A DNA stretch of 64,000 nucleotides. Origin: Anaerolineae bacterium. GTDB taxonomy: Bacteria; Chloroflexota; Anaerolineae; Aggregatilineales; Phototrophicaceae. The stretch lies in contig JABWBO010000033.1 of NCBI GenBank assembly GCA_013360465.1, positions 1-64,000 of the forward strand, read 5' to 3'. This document shows, piece by piece, positions 52,851 to 61,603 of this stretch. Position 1 is the stretch's first letter. Each line of letters begins with the position of its first letter. Position numbers and translations under genes: made by a program. Under the pieces are notes generated by a model, which saw only the letters and a list, made by a program, of their open reading frames with translations, did no database searches and was not told the DNA's origin.

Positions 52851-54212
52851 GTGATCGTGAAGTCCAATCTAGCACTCCTGTTTGGGATTGTTGTAATCGT
52901 CTTGCCTCTACTCGACACTACATTTGCAAGAACGCAACCAGCTTTGCTACAGAGTCAAAGGGTGTATGAAATCGTTCAGAGCGGGGATCGGCGGGTCTTG
53001 GCTGTTTCCTACTTCGCAAACTACGGACGCGTGGATTTCTTTGACGCAGAAACGGGTGACTTGCTTGATAACGTGGATTTGCTACCCTACGTTCCGCAGA
53101 TGATGGCACTCAGCCCAAGTGGTAATCGCCTACTATGGACGGATGGAGGAGGGACTCTAGGTATCTACGATAGAGAAACCAACAATAACACGATTCTCAT
53201 GCTGCCTAGCCAGGTTGCCGCCTTAGGCGCCATAGCGTGGAGTCCATCCACGAGTGTATTTGGCTATTCGCAAGGCGCAGGACTAAGCTTCGGTGACGCA
53301 ACTACTTTTGGACTAAATAGTGGATTCATTGCCACCGATCCATACCCAATCGGAGCGTTCGCCTTCAGCCCTGATGGACAGCGTATCGCGACGAGCCACT
53401 TGAGGCGAAGCGCCTTTGATCCAAGCGCTTTCGCCGCAACGATTCAGATTTGGGATAATCTGTTCGGACTCGCTGAACCAATAACGATACCAATGGTACG
53501 ATTTGATGGGCACGGTGGTGGCGTGATAACCTGGAGTCCTGACGGAGAGCGCCTAGCCGCATATGAGCCAGGCGGACTAGTGATTCTCAGCGTAGGCACG
53601 GGCGAGCTTGAAGTAGTACCGTTTGACGACTCGACCACATCTGTAACATGGAGTCCAGATGGCACACGCCTTGCCACAGGAGGAACGAGAATTCGCATCT
53701 GGGATACGTCCACATGGGAGGTTGTAGAGGAGTTCCAAGCTGCAGCAGATTCGCTACAATGGTCACCAGATGGAAAATTCCTGTTTAGCAATAGGGGAAA
53801 CGAAGGGGTTGTGCGCGACGAAGTTACGATGGATATCGATCCCACCCCTACACCATCGCCCACCCTCATCCTGATCGACGGCATCTACCGCGCCACCCAG
53901 ACCGTCGGCGACCCGCGCGTCTACATCGAGCGCGATATGGCCGCCGGCATCGACCCGTTCGACTCTGACCCTGTCGACGGCTGGACGACGATCGGACGCA
54001 GCAACGGCGCGGGGAACAACGGTCCGCTGCGGGCGTTCACCGTCATCGACGATGTGCCTTACGCTGCGATGGAGAATGCGCAGCGGGAGTGTGTCGTCGT
54101 CACGCCAACCTCGCTTCGTCCCCGCACGGCGAATCAGACCCGCACGGTGAAAATCGCCGAGAAGGGGAACCCCGCCCGCTGCGCCGGGGATTGGGCAGGG
54201 TTCGCGCCATAG
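52851..54212 (+). CDS. Secreted WD40-type beta-propeller protein
   Basis: 453 residues with a signal peptide (about 1-27, ending TTFAR). Five or six WD40-like blades can be counted by the repeated WSPDG or FSPDG turns (for example AFAFSPDGQRIATS, ITWSPDGERLAAY, VTWSPDGTRLATGG and LQWSPDGKFLF) and IWD or IWDTS strand ends. The propeller runs to about residue 330, then a PTPTPSP linker, then a C-terminal domain of about 115 residues with two cysteine-containing loops (RECVV and ARCAGDW). The propeller half has a lower GC content than the C-terminal half, with the change near 53840. It follows the M23 gene by 75 bases and may be co-transcribed. It should act outside the cell as a binding scaffold. 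Confidence 0.82.
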   Translation: MIVKSNLALLFGIVVIVLPLLDTTFARTQPALLQSQRVYEIVQSGDRRVLAVSYFANYGRVDFFDAETGDLLDNVDLLPYVPQMMALSPSGNRLLWTDGGGTLGIYDRETNNNTILMLPSQVAALGAIAWSPSTSVFGYSQGAGLSFGDATTFGLNSGFIATDPYPIGAFAFSPDGQRIATSHLRRSAFDPSAFAATIQIWDNLFGLAEPITIPMVRFDGHGGGVITWSPDGERLAAYEPGGLVILSVGTGELEVVPFDDSTTSVTWSPDGTRLATGGTRIRIWDTSTWEVVEEFQAAADSLQWSPDGKFLFSNRGNEGVVRDEVTMDIDPTPTPSPTLILIDGIYRATQTVGDPRVYIERDMAAGIDPFDSDPVDGWTTIGRSNGAGNNGPLRAFTVIDDVPYAAMENAQRECVVVTPTSLRPRTANQTRTVKIAEKGNPARCAGDWAGFAP

Positions 54213-54242
54213 CCCCTCGTCACAGCGGGGTTCAGCTTTTCT

Positions 54243-54273
54243 CCCCTCTCCCCGCGCTTGCGTGGGAGAGGGG
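54243..54273 (+). repeat. Hairpin repeat after the WD40 gene
   Basis: CCCCTCTCCC (54243-54252) and GGGAGAGGGG (54264-54273) form a ten-base-pair stem around CGCGCTTGCGT, followed by GCTGAGGGTGAGGGG. This type of CT-rich/GA-rich hairpin is a common interspersed element in GC-rich bacteria. Within the window I see only this copy. It may also end transcription of the WD40 gene. Confidence 0.6.
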
Positions 54274-54467
54274 CTGAGGGTGAGGGGCAGCCAATTCGCC
54301 CGCCACATGGACTCGTGATCCGTGCCGCCAATATCACCTATCCGTGTCCTACGATGTTAGGGCAGCCGACCAGCCGAGATCCGCGGGCGAACCGGTTTCA
54401 CGCTCCGTTGCCGCGCCCCGGCGGATCGCTTAGAATCGCCGCTTCGATGGGCATCGCGAGGGGCGCT

Positions 54468-56426
54468 ATGTGCGGAATTTGTGGATTGTTCGACCAGCAG
54501 GGGCGCGGGCGCGCCAGTCTGAGCGCCGTCCGCGCCATGTCCGACGCCATCCGCCATCGCGGACCGGACGGTGACGGTTTCTATGCCCCTGCCGAGCAGC
54601 CGGATGTCGCCCTGGGCATGCGCCGCCTGAGCATCATCGACGTGGACGGCAGCAGCCAGCCGCTCTACAACGAGGACCGCTCGATTGCCCTGGTCTTCAA
54701 CGGCGAAATCTACAACTACAAAGAGCTGCGGCGGACGCTCATCGCCCAGGGACACGCCCTGCGCACCGACGGCGACGGCGAGACGCTGATCCACCTCTAC
54801 GAGCAGTACGCCCTGGGCATGTTCGACCACCTGCGCGGCATGTATGCCTTCGCCCTCTGGGATTCGCGGCAGGGGCGGCTGCTGCTGGCGGTCGATCACA
54901 TCGGCATGAAGCCGCTCTACCTGTGCCAGCATGACGGCATGCTGCGCTTCGCCAGCGAAGTCAAAGCCCTGCTGACCGATGCCACCGTCCCGCGCGCCCT
55001 GGACCGCGACGTGCTGGACACCTTCCTCTCTTTCGGCTACATGATCGGCGAAGAGACGCTGTTCGCCGGGGTGCGCCGCCTGCCCCCCGGTCACGCGCTG
55101 ATCGTCGAGGGCGGTCAGGCGCGGCTGCATCCCTTCTGGGAATTCGGGCGCGATCACGTCGGCGTGGTCGGGGCGCGCGAAGGCGAAAGCGAAGAGTCCA
55201 TCCTGGGCGAAGTGCGCGACCGCCTGACGGACTCGGTGCGGCTGCACCTGCGCAGCGACGTGCCGCTGGGCTTGTTCCTCAGCGCCGGCGTCGATTCAGC
55301 GTCGATCCTGGTGCTGATGAGCCGCGAGATCGGCGCATCGGCGAGCGTCGGCGAACGGGTGCGCACTTTCACCGTCGGCTATGCCATGCCAACCCGCGAT
55401 AACGAGCTGGACGGCGCGGCGCGCATTGCGGCGCATTTCGGGGCGCAGCATCAGGCGCGCATCATCACCGCCGACGACTGGTGGCGCGGTTTCGAGCGCT
55501 ACGTCTGGCATCACGACGAGCCGAACGCCAATGCGTCGGCGGTGTCGCTGCTGCTGCTGGCGGAAGAGACGGCGCAGCAGGTCAAAGTGGTGCTGACCGG
55601 TTTGGGCGGCGACGAGGTCTTCTGCGGCTACCCATCACACCGGCTGTTCGCCGAGATCATGCGGGCGCGTCGGGGCGGCGGCGAGGGGGTTCCGGCGCTG
55701 GCGAACGCCCTGGCGGTGCTGGAGCCGTACTACCCCGCTATGAAGCGCTTCCGCTACGTCGGCGCGCTGCCGACCTATCTGCCGCGCTGGCGCAGCCGCT
55801 TCCTGCCGCGCGACGAGGCGCTGCGCCGCACGGCGTCGTTCGACGGGCTGGTCATGAGCGACACGCTGCGCCGCCGGCTGTATGGCGCGCCGCTGCGCGC
55901 CGCCTGGCAAGCCGCGCAGCACAAGGAGCGGACCTACGCCGCGCTGATCGGCAGGTCGCTGCGCTACGATGTCGATGATGCGGCGCAGGCGCTCGTCATC
56001 AACACCTGGCTGACCGGCAACGCCCTGCTCGTCGCCGACAAGGTGACGATGGCGTACTCGCTGGAAGCGCGCGTCCCCTTCTTCGATCCGGCGCTGCTCG
56101 ACTATGCGACGCGCATCCCGGCGGCGCTGCGCCTGCGCGCCAACAAGTACGCCCTGCGCGAAGCCATGCGCCCGCTGCTGCCCGCCGAGGCGCTGGAACG
56201 CCCGAAGAAGCCGTTTGAGACGCCGATCCTCGGCTGGTTCACCCACGAACTGCGCCCGCGCATCGCCGAGCGCCTGCTCGACCCCGGCGCGCGCCTGCGC
56301 GATCTGTTCGAGCGCCCGGCGCTAGAGCGGCTGCTGCGCGATCATTTCAGCGCGCGCGCGCCCCAGGTCGAAGTCATCTTCCGCCTGCTGACCCTGGAAA
56401 CCTGGATGCGCCAGTTCATGGGGTGA
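54468..56426 (+). CDS. asnB: Asparagine synthetase (glutamine-hydrolysing), AsnB type
   Basis: 652-residue cytosolic enzyme. The chosen start gives Met-Cys-Gly (MCGICGLFDQ), where Cys2 is the glutaminase nucleophile, so the start is firm; GAGGGG precedes it. The N-terminal glutaminase has RHRGPDGDGF and FNGEIYNYKEL. The synthetase part has the ATP-binding loop LSAGVDSASIL, a common variant of SGGxDS, and the GGDEVFCGY loop. The C-terminal YSLEARVPFFD and KYALREAMRP are also standard. It makes asparagine from aspartate, or in some members modifies a carbohydrate or peptide. There is no lasso-peptide or polysaccharide gene beside it. Repeat copy C follows. Confidence 0.95.
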   Translation: MCGICGLFDQQGRGRASLSAVRAMSDAIRHRGPDGDGFYAPAEQPDVALGMRRLSIIDVDGSSQPLYNEDRSIALVFNGEIYNYKELRRTLIAQGHALRTDGDGETLIHLYEQYALGMFDHLRGMYAFALWDSRQGRLLLAVDHIGMKPLYLCQHDGMLRFASEVKALLTDATVPRALDRDVLDTFLSFGYMIGEETLFAGVRRLPPGHALIVEGGQARLHPFWEFGRDHVGVVGAREGESEESILGEVRDRLTDSVRLHLRSDVPLGLFLSAGVDSASILVLMSREIGASASVGERVRTFTVGYAMPTRDNELDGAARIAAHFGAQHQARIITADDWWRGFERYVWHHDEPNANASAVSLLLLAEETAQQVKVVLTGLGGDEVFCGYPSHRLFAEIMRARRGGGEGVPALANALAVLEPYYPAMKRFRYVGALPTYLPRWRSRFLPRDEALRRTASFDGLVMSDTLRRRLYGAPLRAAWQAAQHKERTYAALIGRSLRYDVDDAAQALVINTWLTGNALLVADKVTMAYSLEARVPFFDPALLDYATRIPAALRLRANKYALREAMRPLLPAEALERPKKPFETPILGWFTHELRPRIAERLLDPGARLRDLFERPALERLLRDHFSARAPQVEVIFRLLTLETWMRQFMG

Positions 56427-56463
56427 AGCATCGCTCTGGGGAGGTCCTGCCAGAGATTTACCG

Positions 56464-56552
56464 CTAAGCCATGTCTCGCATCTTCTCAACGGACGAGCCA
56501 CCGGCTCGCCCCTACGGAGGTACATTTTGTAGGGACAACGCGGGCGTTGTCC
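56464..56552 (+). repeat. Intergenic palindromic repeat, copy C
   Basis: 56464-56494 is identical over 31 bases to 20972-21002 of copy B, then GGCTCGCCCCTAC follows as in that copy. The second half differs: GGACAACGC (56533-56541), GG, GCGTTGTCC (56544-56552) is a perfect palindrome. The copy lies between convergent asnB and the thioredoxin-NHL gene. Confidence 0.65.
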
Positions 56553-56603
56553 GCCCGTATCCCCAATAATCTGAAATGCACCCCCGCCTCAGACGTACAG
56601 CAT

Positions 56604-58643
56604 TTACCCCGTCAGCCCGCCGACCGCGACCGCAGGCGGCGTGATCGCCCGCTCGATGGTGATCACGCCGCCCGCCGCGCCGTCCTCCACCGTGATCGCC
56701 GCTGTCACCATCACCGCGTCGAAGAAGCACAGCGTCTCGTTCAGCGCCTCGCAGTAGTAGGTGCTGATCGTCCCTTCCAGCGAAGCCGTGCCGGCGTTCA
56801 ATGTCACCGGCAGACGGAACTCCGTCTCGCGGAAGGAGACGCTGTTCGTCTCCAGTGTCACCGCCGCGCCAGCGCTGTGGAACGCCGCCCCCGACGGCGC
56901 ATCGGGGTTGATCTTGTAGCCCTCCGGCAGGACGATGCGGATGGCGATCTCGCCCGTCCCCGGCGCGAGCGTGAGCGGCTCCAGCGTCAGAGACTCGCCC
57001 GCCGCCGCGTTGCCACCGATCACCGTCACCCGCTCGGCGATCTGCAATCGCTCCGGGTTAGGGAAGCTCAGTGTGCTGACCCCCCCCGTCGCCAGATCGA
57101 TCACCCGGATGGCGTGGTTGTTGGTGTCCGCCACATACAGCTTTCCGTCGGCATAGGACAAGCCGCCCGGCTCGTCGAACGCCGCTTCCAAGCCGACGCC
57201 GTCGCGGAAGCCACCCGATCCGCCCGATCCGAAGGCGCTGGCGACGGCGTTGGTCGCCGGGTCGAGCGCCTTGATGCGGCTGTTGTAGGTATCGGCGATG
57301 TAGACCGGTCCGGTTGCGCCGCCGGTCACGCCGAGCGGATGCTGCAAGCGCGAGACTCCCGGCGTGCCGTCGATGTCGCCGAAGTCGAAGAGGTTGTTGT
57401 CGGTCGTGCCGGCGACGGTCTCGACGCGATCCGCCGGGATGTCCGCGACCCGCACGGTGCTGCTCTCGCTGTCGGCGAAATACAGCAGCCCGTCGCGGTA
57501 GAACAGCCCGCTCGGCTGTGCCAGCTGGCTCAATTCCAGTGTGGCGTTGAGCGCCGCCTCGCGTCCGCTGCCCACCACCGGACCAACCGTATTGTCAGGG
57601 TAGAGCGCCCACAGCTGGTGCGGACCCGCCATCGCGATGTACAGCAGGCTATCCTCGCCAAAGGTCACATCCCAGGGGCTGGAAAGATCGGTTTCCAGCC
57701 CCGGCGCGCGCGCGCCAACCTCCAGACGCCCATAACCCTGTCTGCCGGTCCCGGCGAGCGTCGTCACCGTCGCGGCGGCGAGATCGACGCCACGAATGGC
57801 GTGATTCTCGGTATCGGCGACGTACAGCAGGTCGCCGCGCAGCGCCATGCCCTGCGGCTTGTCGAACGATGCCTCGCCATAGCCGCCGTCGTTAAAACCG
57901 CGTTCGCCGCTGCCGATCACCGACAGCACCTCGGCGGTCGTCAGATCGGCGACGACGATGCGGTGGTGGTTGGTATCGGCGATGAACAGTCGGTTCGAGT
58001 CGGCGTCCGCCAGCACCTTGCCGGGGAATGCCAGCAGCCCCGGCGGCGTGTCCGCGCCTTCCAGCGCCAGCGCCAGGGGTTCGCGGCTGAGTTCGCCCTG
58101 TTCTTCCCAGAAGGCGACCATGCCGGTCAGCAGTTCGTCGAACGCCTCAAAGGGAATCTCGCCCGACTGTGCCGCCAGCAAGTTGCCGCGCGGGTCAATG
58201 ATCATGAAGGTGGGCCAGGCGCGCGCGCCGAACTGCTGCCAGACCATGAAATCGCTGTCGTTGATGACCGGATGATGCAGCTCGTAGCGCTGCACGATCT
58301 GGCGGATATTGCCGGTCTCGCCCTCGTTGTCGAACTTGGCGCTGTGGATGCCGATCACCACCAGGGCGTCGCCATATTTCTCTTCCAGAGCGCGCAGCGT
58401 CGGGATCATGTGGATGCAGTTGATGCAGCCGTAGGTCCAGAAATCGAGGATGACGATTTTGCCGCGCAGCGCCTCGATGGTGAGCGGCTCGGCGACGTTC
58501 AGCCAGTCCAATCCGGCGGGAAACTCCGGCGCGGGCAGATCGGCTCTGCCGGCATACGGGCTGTTCAGCGGTTCATCCTGCGCGGCAGCCGGCAGCGCCA
58601 GGGTGCAGAGGATGATCAGGAATAAAAGTGCGAATCTGGTCAT
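56604..58643 (-). CDS. Secreted thioredoxin-like protein with NHL-repeat propeller (NHLRC2-like)
   Basis: 679 residues. The ATG at 58643 follows GTGGGGACCGTGAT and gives a signal peptide (about 1-21, ending PAAAQ). A thioredoxin domain (about 50-170) keeps the redox motif CINC in WTYGCINCIHMIP and a cis-Pro in ARAWPTFMIID. Five or six NHL blades follow (for example LFIADTNHHRIVVADL, LLYVADTENHAIRGVDL and LYVADTNNHAIRVIDL). A C-terminal beta domain with CEALNETLCFF ends the chain. This architecture is NHLRC2-like; its role is not settled. Extracytoplasmic thiol chemistry is likely. Divergent from the LysE gene. Confidence 0.92.
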   Translation of the reverse strand: MTRFALLFLIILCTLALPAAAQDEPLNSPYAGRADLPAPEFPAGLDWLNVAEPLTIEALRGKIVILDFWTYGCINCIHMIPTLRALEEKYGDALVVIGIHSAKFDNEGETGNIRQIVQRYELHHPVINDSDFMVWQQFGARAWPTFMIIDPRGNLLAAQSGEIPFEAFDELLTGMVAFWEEQGELSREPLALALEGADTPPGLLAFPGKVLADADSNRLFIADTNHHRIVVADLTTAEVLSVIGSGERGFNDGGYGEASFDKPQGMALRGDLLYVADTENHAIRGVDLAAATVTTLAGTGRQGYGRLEVGARAPGLETDLSSPWDVTFGEDSLLYIAMAGPHQLWALYPDNTVGPVVGSGREAALNATLELSQLAQPSGLFYRDGLLYFADSESSTVRVADIPADRVETVAGTTDNNLFDFGDIDGTPGVSRLQHPLGVTGGATGPVYIADTYNSRIKALDPATNAVASAFGSGGSGGFRDGVGLEAAFDEPGGLSYADGKLYVADTNNHAIRVIDLATGGVSTLSFPNPERLQIAERVTVIGGNAAAGESLTLEPLTLAPGTGEIAIRIVLPEGYKINPDAPSGAAFHSAGAAVTLETNSVSFRETEFRLPVTLNAGTASLEGTISTYYCEALNETLCFFDAVMVTAAITVEDGAAGGVITIERAITPPAVAVGGLTG

Positions 58644-58743
58644 ATCACGGTCCCCACTGGGAGTAGTATCATTTGAGGGTACTGCTTTCACCTTGCACGA
58701 TTCTTAAACGCGGATAAGCGTTCTTTCAGGGAAAACACCTCGC

Positions 58744-59376
58744 ATGTTGGGATTCTTCACACAGGGCGCGTCGCTGGGATTCACCGCCGGGACATCGCCC
58801 GGTCCGCTGCAAACCTTTCTCATCCAGTCCACGCTGGCGCACGGCTGGCGGCGGGCGCTGATCTGCATCCTTTCGCCGCTCATCTCGGACATCCCGTTCA
58901 TCCTGCTGACCGTCTTCATCCTCAATCAGTTCCCGCCGGAAGTGATCCGCATCGTGCAGATCATCGGCGGCGTCTTCATGCTCTACCTGGCGTGGCTGAC
59001 GATCAAAGGGCTGCGCGCCGGGGCGACCATCGGCGGGAACGACGCCGGCGAGATCGGCGGCCGCGTGAGTCTGGCGACACTGTTGGGGCGCACCGTGTTG
59101 ATCAACTGGACGAGTCCCGGACCGTACATCTTCTGGGGCACGGTCAACGGACCGCTGCTGAGCGAGGCGCTGCGCCTTTCGCTGTGGCACGGCGTCGGCT
59201 TCATGGCGGGGTTCTACGGGGCATTTCTCATCCTGCTGGCGGGCTGGATCGTGGTCTTCGACCGCCTGCGCCACATCGACCCGCGCGTCACCGCCGGGCT
59301 GCTCTGGCTGACGGTGCTGGTGCTGGTCGGGTTGGGGCTGTCGCTGCTGGCGCGCGGCGTGGGGCTGATCGCCTGA
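58744..59376 (+). CDS. LysE-family amino acid or metabolite exporter
   Basis: 210-residue membrane protein with about six hydrophobic helices. The LysE/RhtB signature is GASLGFTAGTSPGPLQ at the N-terminus, followed by the conserved SPLISDIPFIL loop near residues 44-54. Length is normal. Export of amino acids such as lysine, threonine or homoserine is the family function; specificity cannot be read. The gene is divergent from the thioredoxin-NHL gene and convergent with the TetR gene. No regulator of the LysG type is adjacent. Confidence 0.9.
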   Translation: MLGFFTQGASLGFTAGTSPGPLQTFLIQSTLAHGWRRALICILSPLISDIPFILLTVFILNQFPPEVIRIVQIIGGVFMLYLAWLTIKGLRAGATIGGNDAGEIGGRVSLATLLGRTVLINWTSPGPYIFWGTVNGPLLSEALRLSLWHGVGFMAGFYGAFLILLAGWIVVFDRLRHIDPRVTAGLLWLTVLVLVGLGLSLLARGVGLIA

Positions 59377-59440
59377 CGCAGACCGCCGGGGGCGGATCGC
59401 CGCCGGAAGCAGGCGGCAGTTGTCGGATACACCACAAAGA

Positions 59441-59489
59441 TCAAGGTCTCGAAGGGGATTTCCAGGCGGGTGATCCGGCGGGTCACGCC
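59441..59489 (-). repeat. Diverged copy D of the intergenic repeat
   Basis: Read on the minus strand, this stretch has CCCGCCGGATCACCCGC followed by TGGAAATCCCCTTCGAGACC, close to CCCGCCGGGTCTCCCGC with the TTTC-AAGATTC tail of copy B. It lies between the LysE and TetR genes, near both stops. Similarity is partial, so this copy is tentative. Confidence 0.35.
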
Positions 59490-59523
59490 CACAATCTATC
59501 GCGTGCCGGGGTGCGACTCTGCT

Positions 59524-60039
59524 TCAGCGCGTGGTGATCCGCTGCGCCAGCGCCGCCATGTCCTCGACGGTCGCCGAGGAGCCGCTTTCCAGCCACCAGC
59601 CGATCAACCCGACCACCGCCCCCGCCAGCGCCCCGGAAGGCATGTCATCCGGCGTGATCGCCGTCGGCATCCGGGCGTCGAGCCGCTCGAAGCAGCGCCG
59701 GGCGACCGCCGCCGCGCTCTGCCCGGTGAACAGGTCGCGATACAGCCTCCGGCGCGCCGCCAGATGCGCAAACAGGATGCGCCACGCCTCCGCTTCGTTC
59801 ACTGCCGCAGCGAGCTGCGCGAACAGATCGTCCAAGACGCCTTCCAGCGCCGCCATCAGCAGCGCCTCCTTGTCGTGGTAGTGGAGATAGAAGGTCGCCC
59901 GGCGCAGCTCGGCGCGCTCGGCGATGTCCGCCACGCTGACGGCGTCATAGCCCCGCTCGGCGATCAATTCCAGCAGCGCTCGGTGCAGCGTCCGCCGGGT
60001 GCGAATCACCCGACGATCCGGTTTCTTCTCGTCCATCAT
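59524..60039 (-). CDS. TetR-family transcriptional regulator
   Basis: 171-residue repressor. The N-terminal helix-turn-helix is clear: RTRRTLHRALLELIAERGYDA, then VSVADIAERAELRRATFYLHYHDKEALL (about residues 14-63). The C-terminal ligand-binding half is short and has a conserved AVVGLIGWWLESG helix near its end. The start could be either of two adjacent Met codons. It lies 18 bases after the DtxR-type gene, so it is the third gene of the metallophosphoesterase-DtxR-TetR operon. The target genes are unknown; the convergent LysE gene is a candidate. Confidence 0.92.
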   Translation of the reverse strand: MMDEKKPDRRVIRTRRTLHRALLELIAERGYDAVSVADIAERAELRRATFYLHYHDKEALLMAALEGVLDDLFAQLAAAVNEAEAWRILFAHLAARRRLYRDLFTGQSAAAVARRCFERLDARMPTAITPDDMPSGALAGAVVGLIGWWLESGSSATVEDMAALAQRITTR

Positions 60040-60057
60040 GGGATCGTGCTGAGGGTC

Positions 60058-60795
60058 TCAGGACGCCGGGCGCACACGGACCATCTCGGCGAGATTGTGT
60101 CCGATGATGCGGTAGCCTTCGCGGCTGCCCTCCAGTTTCAGCTGGAGCGGTCCATGAAAGGGCGCGGCATGATGGACTTCCAGGATCGCGCCGGGGGTCA
60201 GTTCCAGCGCCTTCAGGTATTCCAGCCGGTCGGGTTCGCGGGTGCGGACGCGCGAGAGAATCAGCGGGGTGTGCTGCGGCGCATCGACCAGCAGCACGTC
60301 TTCCGGCTCGACGATGATGCCGTCCTGGCTGGGGATCGGTTCGCCGTGCGGGCAGTGCGTCGGGTTCCCCGCCATCTGCGCCATACGGTCGATCAGCGGA
60401 TCAGTCGCCGCCGGAGCCATGCGATCGGCTTCTTCATGCACCTGATGCCAGCCGAAGCCCATGACGCTGACCAGGAAGGACTCGATGATGCGGTGGCGGC
60501 GAAGCTGCATGAGGGCGATCTGCTGCCCCGCCGGCGTCAGGCGGATACCCTTGTACGGCTCGTGATCGACCAGTCCGAGGTCGCGCAGCCTGCCGATCAT
60601 GCGGTTGACGGCGGGCGCGCTGACGATCTTGGAATCGGCGACGGCGGAAGTGCTGATATATCCCCCCGGCTCACCTTCGCGGTCACATAGACGGTACACC
60701 TGCACCAGGTAGTCGCGCATCTTGGGGGTGAGGTCGCCGCTGCGCGTCATCTCCTCGCCCAGAGCGTCGTCATGTGTGATGGACTTACCAGCCAT
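60058..60795 (-). CDS. DtxR/MntR-family metal-dependent regulator
   Basis: 245-residue transcription regulator. After a short lead (the start at Met 60795 overlaps the metallophosphoesterase stop by 11 bases; Met 60750 is an alternative) comes a winged helix with VADSKIVSAPAVNRMIGRLRDLGLV. The metal-binding dimer helix has HRIIESFLVSVMGFGWHQVHEEAD, followed by the conserved NPTHCPHGEPIP. A C-terminal FeoA/SH3-like domain (about 160-240) ends the chain. Such proteins bind Fe(II) or Mn(II) and repress uptake genes. No metal transporter is in the window, so its regulon lies elsewhere. Confidence 0.92.
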   Translation of the reverse strand: MAGKSITHDDALGEEMTRSGDLTPKMRDYLVQVYRLCDREGEPGGYISTSAVADSKIVSAPAVNRMIGRLRDLGLVDHEPYKGIRLTPAGQQIALMQLRRHRIIESFLVSVMGFGWHQVHEEADRMAPAATDPLIDRMAQMAGNPTHCPHGEPIPSQDGIIVEPEDVLLVDAPQHTPLILSRVRTREPDRLEYLKALELTPGAILEVHHAAPFHGPLQLKLEGSREGYRIIGHNLAEMVRVRPAS

Positions 60796-61516
60796 GTTCG
60801 AGCCGCACCACCAGTCGTTCCGGCATGCCGACGGTGCGCATACGCGCCTGGACGGCGGCGATGTTATAAGGGACGCGCCGGTGTTCCCACTGGTTGGTCT
60901 CGACATCCAGGATGGCATAGGCGGCGTCCGGGTTGGCGTCGCGCGGCTGACCGACACTGCCGGGGTTGATGATCTGCCGGCGTCCGTTCAGCTGGCGTTT
61001 CCTGCCGTAGACCGGCTGAAGGGCGACGGTTTCGCCGTTCGACTGGTTCTTCTCGTAGATCACCGGCTGGTGCGTGTGCCCCACCAGGCAGTAGGGGGTC
61101 TCAAAATGATCGAAATTGTCGGCGGCGATCACCGGTTCAAGGATATACTCCCAGACAGGTTCGCGCGGGCTGCCGTGTACCAGCGTGTAGCTGCCGATGA
61201 CGAACTGGGTCGGCAGGGCTTCCAGATAGGCGCTGTTTTCCGGCTTCAGGGTTTCGCGCGTCCAATCGACCGCCTTGCGCGCGTCGGGGTTGAAGGTGCG
61301 AATATCCAGCCGGCTGAGCGCCGCCCAGTCGTGATTGCCGGCGAGGCACAGATGCGGCATGGAGCGCAGCAGTTCCACGCACTCGTTGGGGTCCGGTCCG
61401 TAGCCCACCACATCACCCAGACACCAGACATATTCCCACTGGTTTTTGGCATCTTCCAGGACAGTTTCGAGGGCGGTCAGGTTGGCATGGATGTCAGAGA
61501 TGATGAGAATACGCAT
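60785..61516 (-). CDS. Calcineurin-like metallophosphoesterase (YfcE/MJ0936 type)
   Basis: 243-residue cytosolic phosphoesterase. Met 61516 begins MRILIISDIHAN, which holds the first metal ligands (Asp-x-His). GDVVGYGPDPNE, AGNHDWAA and VGHTHQPVIY supply the others. The upstream Met at 61549 adds 11 unrelated residues. Members act on phosphodiesters or nucleotides and are often of unknown role. It is the first gene of a three-gene operon with the DtxR and TetR regulators and overlaps the second by 11 bases. The coupling hints at a role linked to metal state, but that is inference. Confidence 0.93.
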   Translation of the reverse strand: MRILIISDIHANLTALETVLEDAKNQWEYVWCLGDVVGYGPDPNECVELLRSMPHLCLAGNHDWAALSRLDIRTFNPDARKAVDWTRETLKPENSAYLEALPTQFVIGSYTLVHGSPREPVWEYILEPVIAADNFDHFETPYCLVGHTHQPVIYEKNQSNGETVALQPVYGRKRQLNGRRQIINPGSVGQPRDANPDAAYAILDVETNQWEHRRVPYNIAAVQARMRTVGMPERLVVRLEHGW

Positions 61517-61603
61517 AACCGGGTTTTCCACACAGCGCATGAGCGGCAAGACTGATCCTCGTGCATCATAACATGATTTTCGCTGGCATACGAGTCACGC
61601 CTG

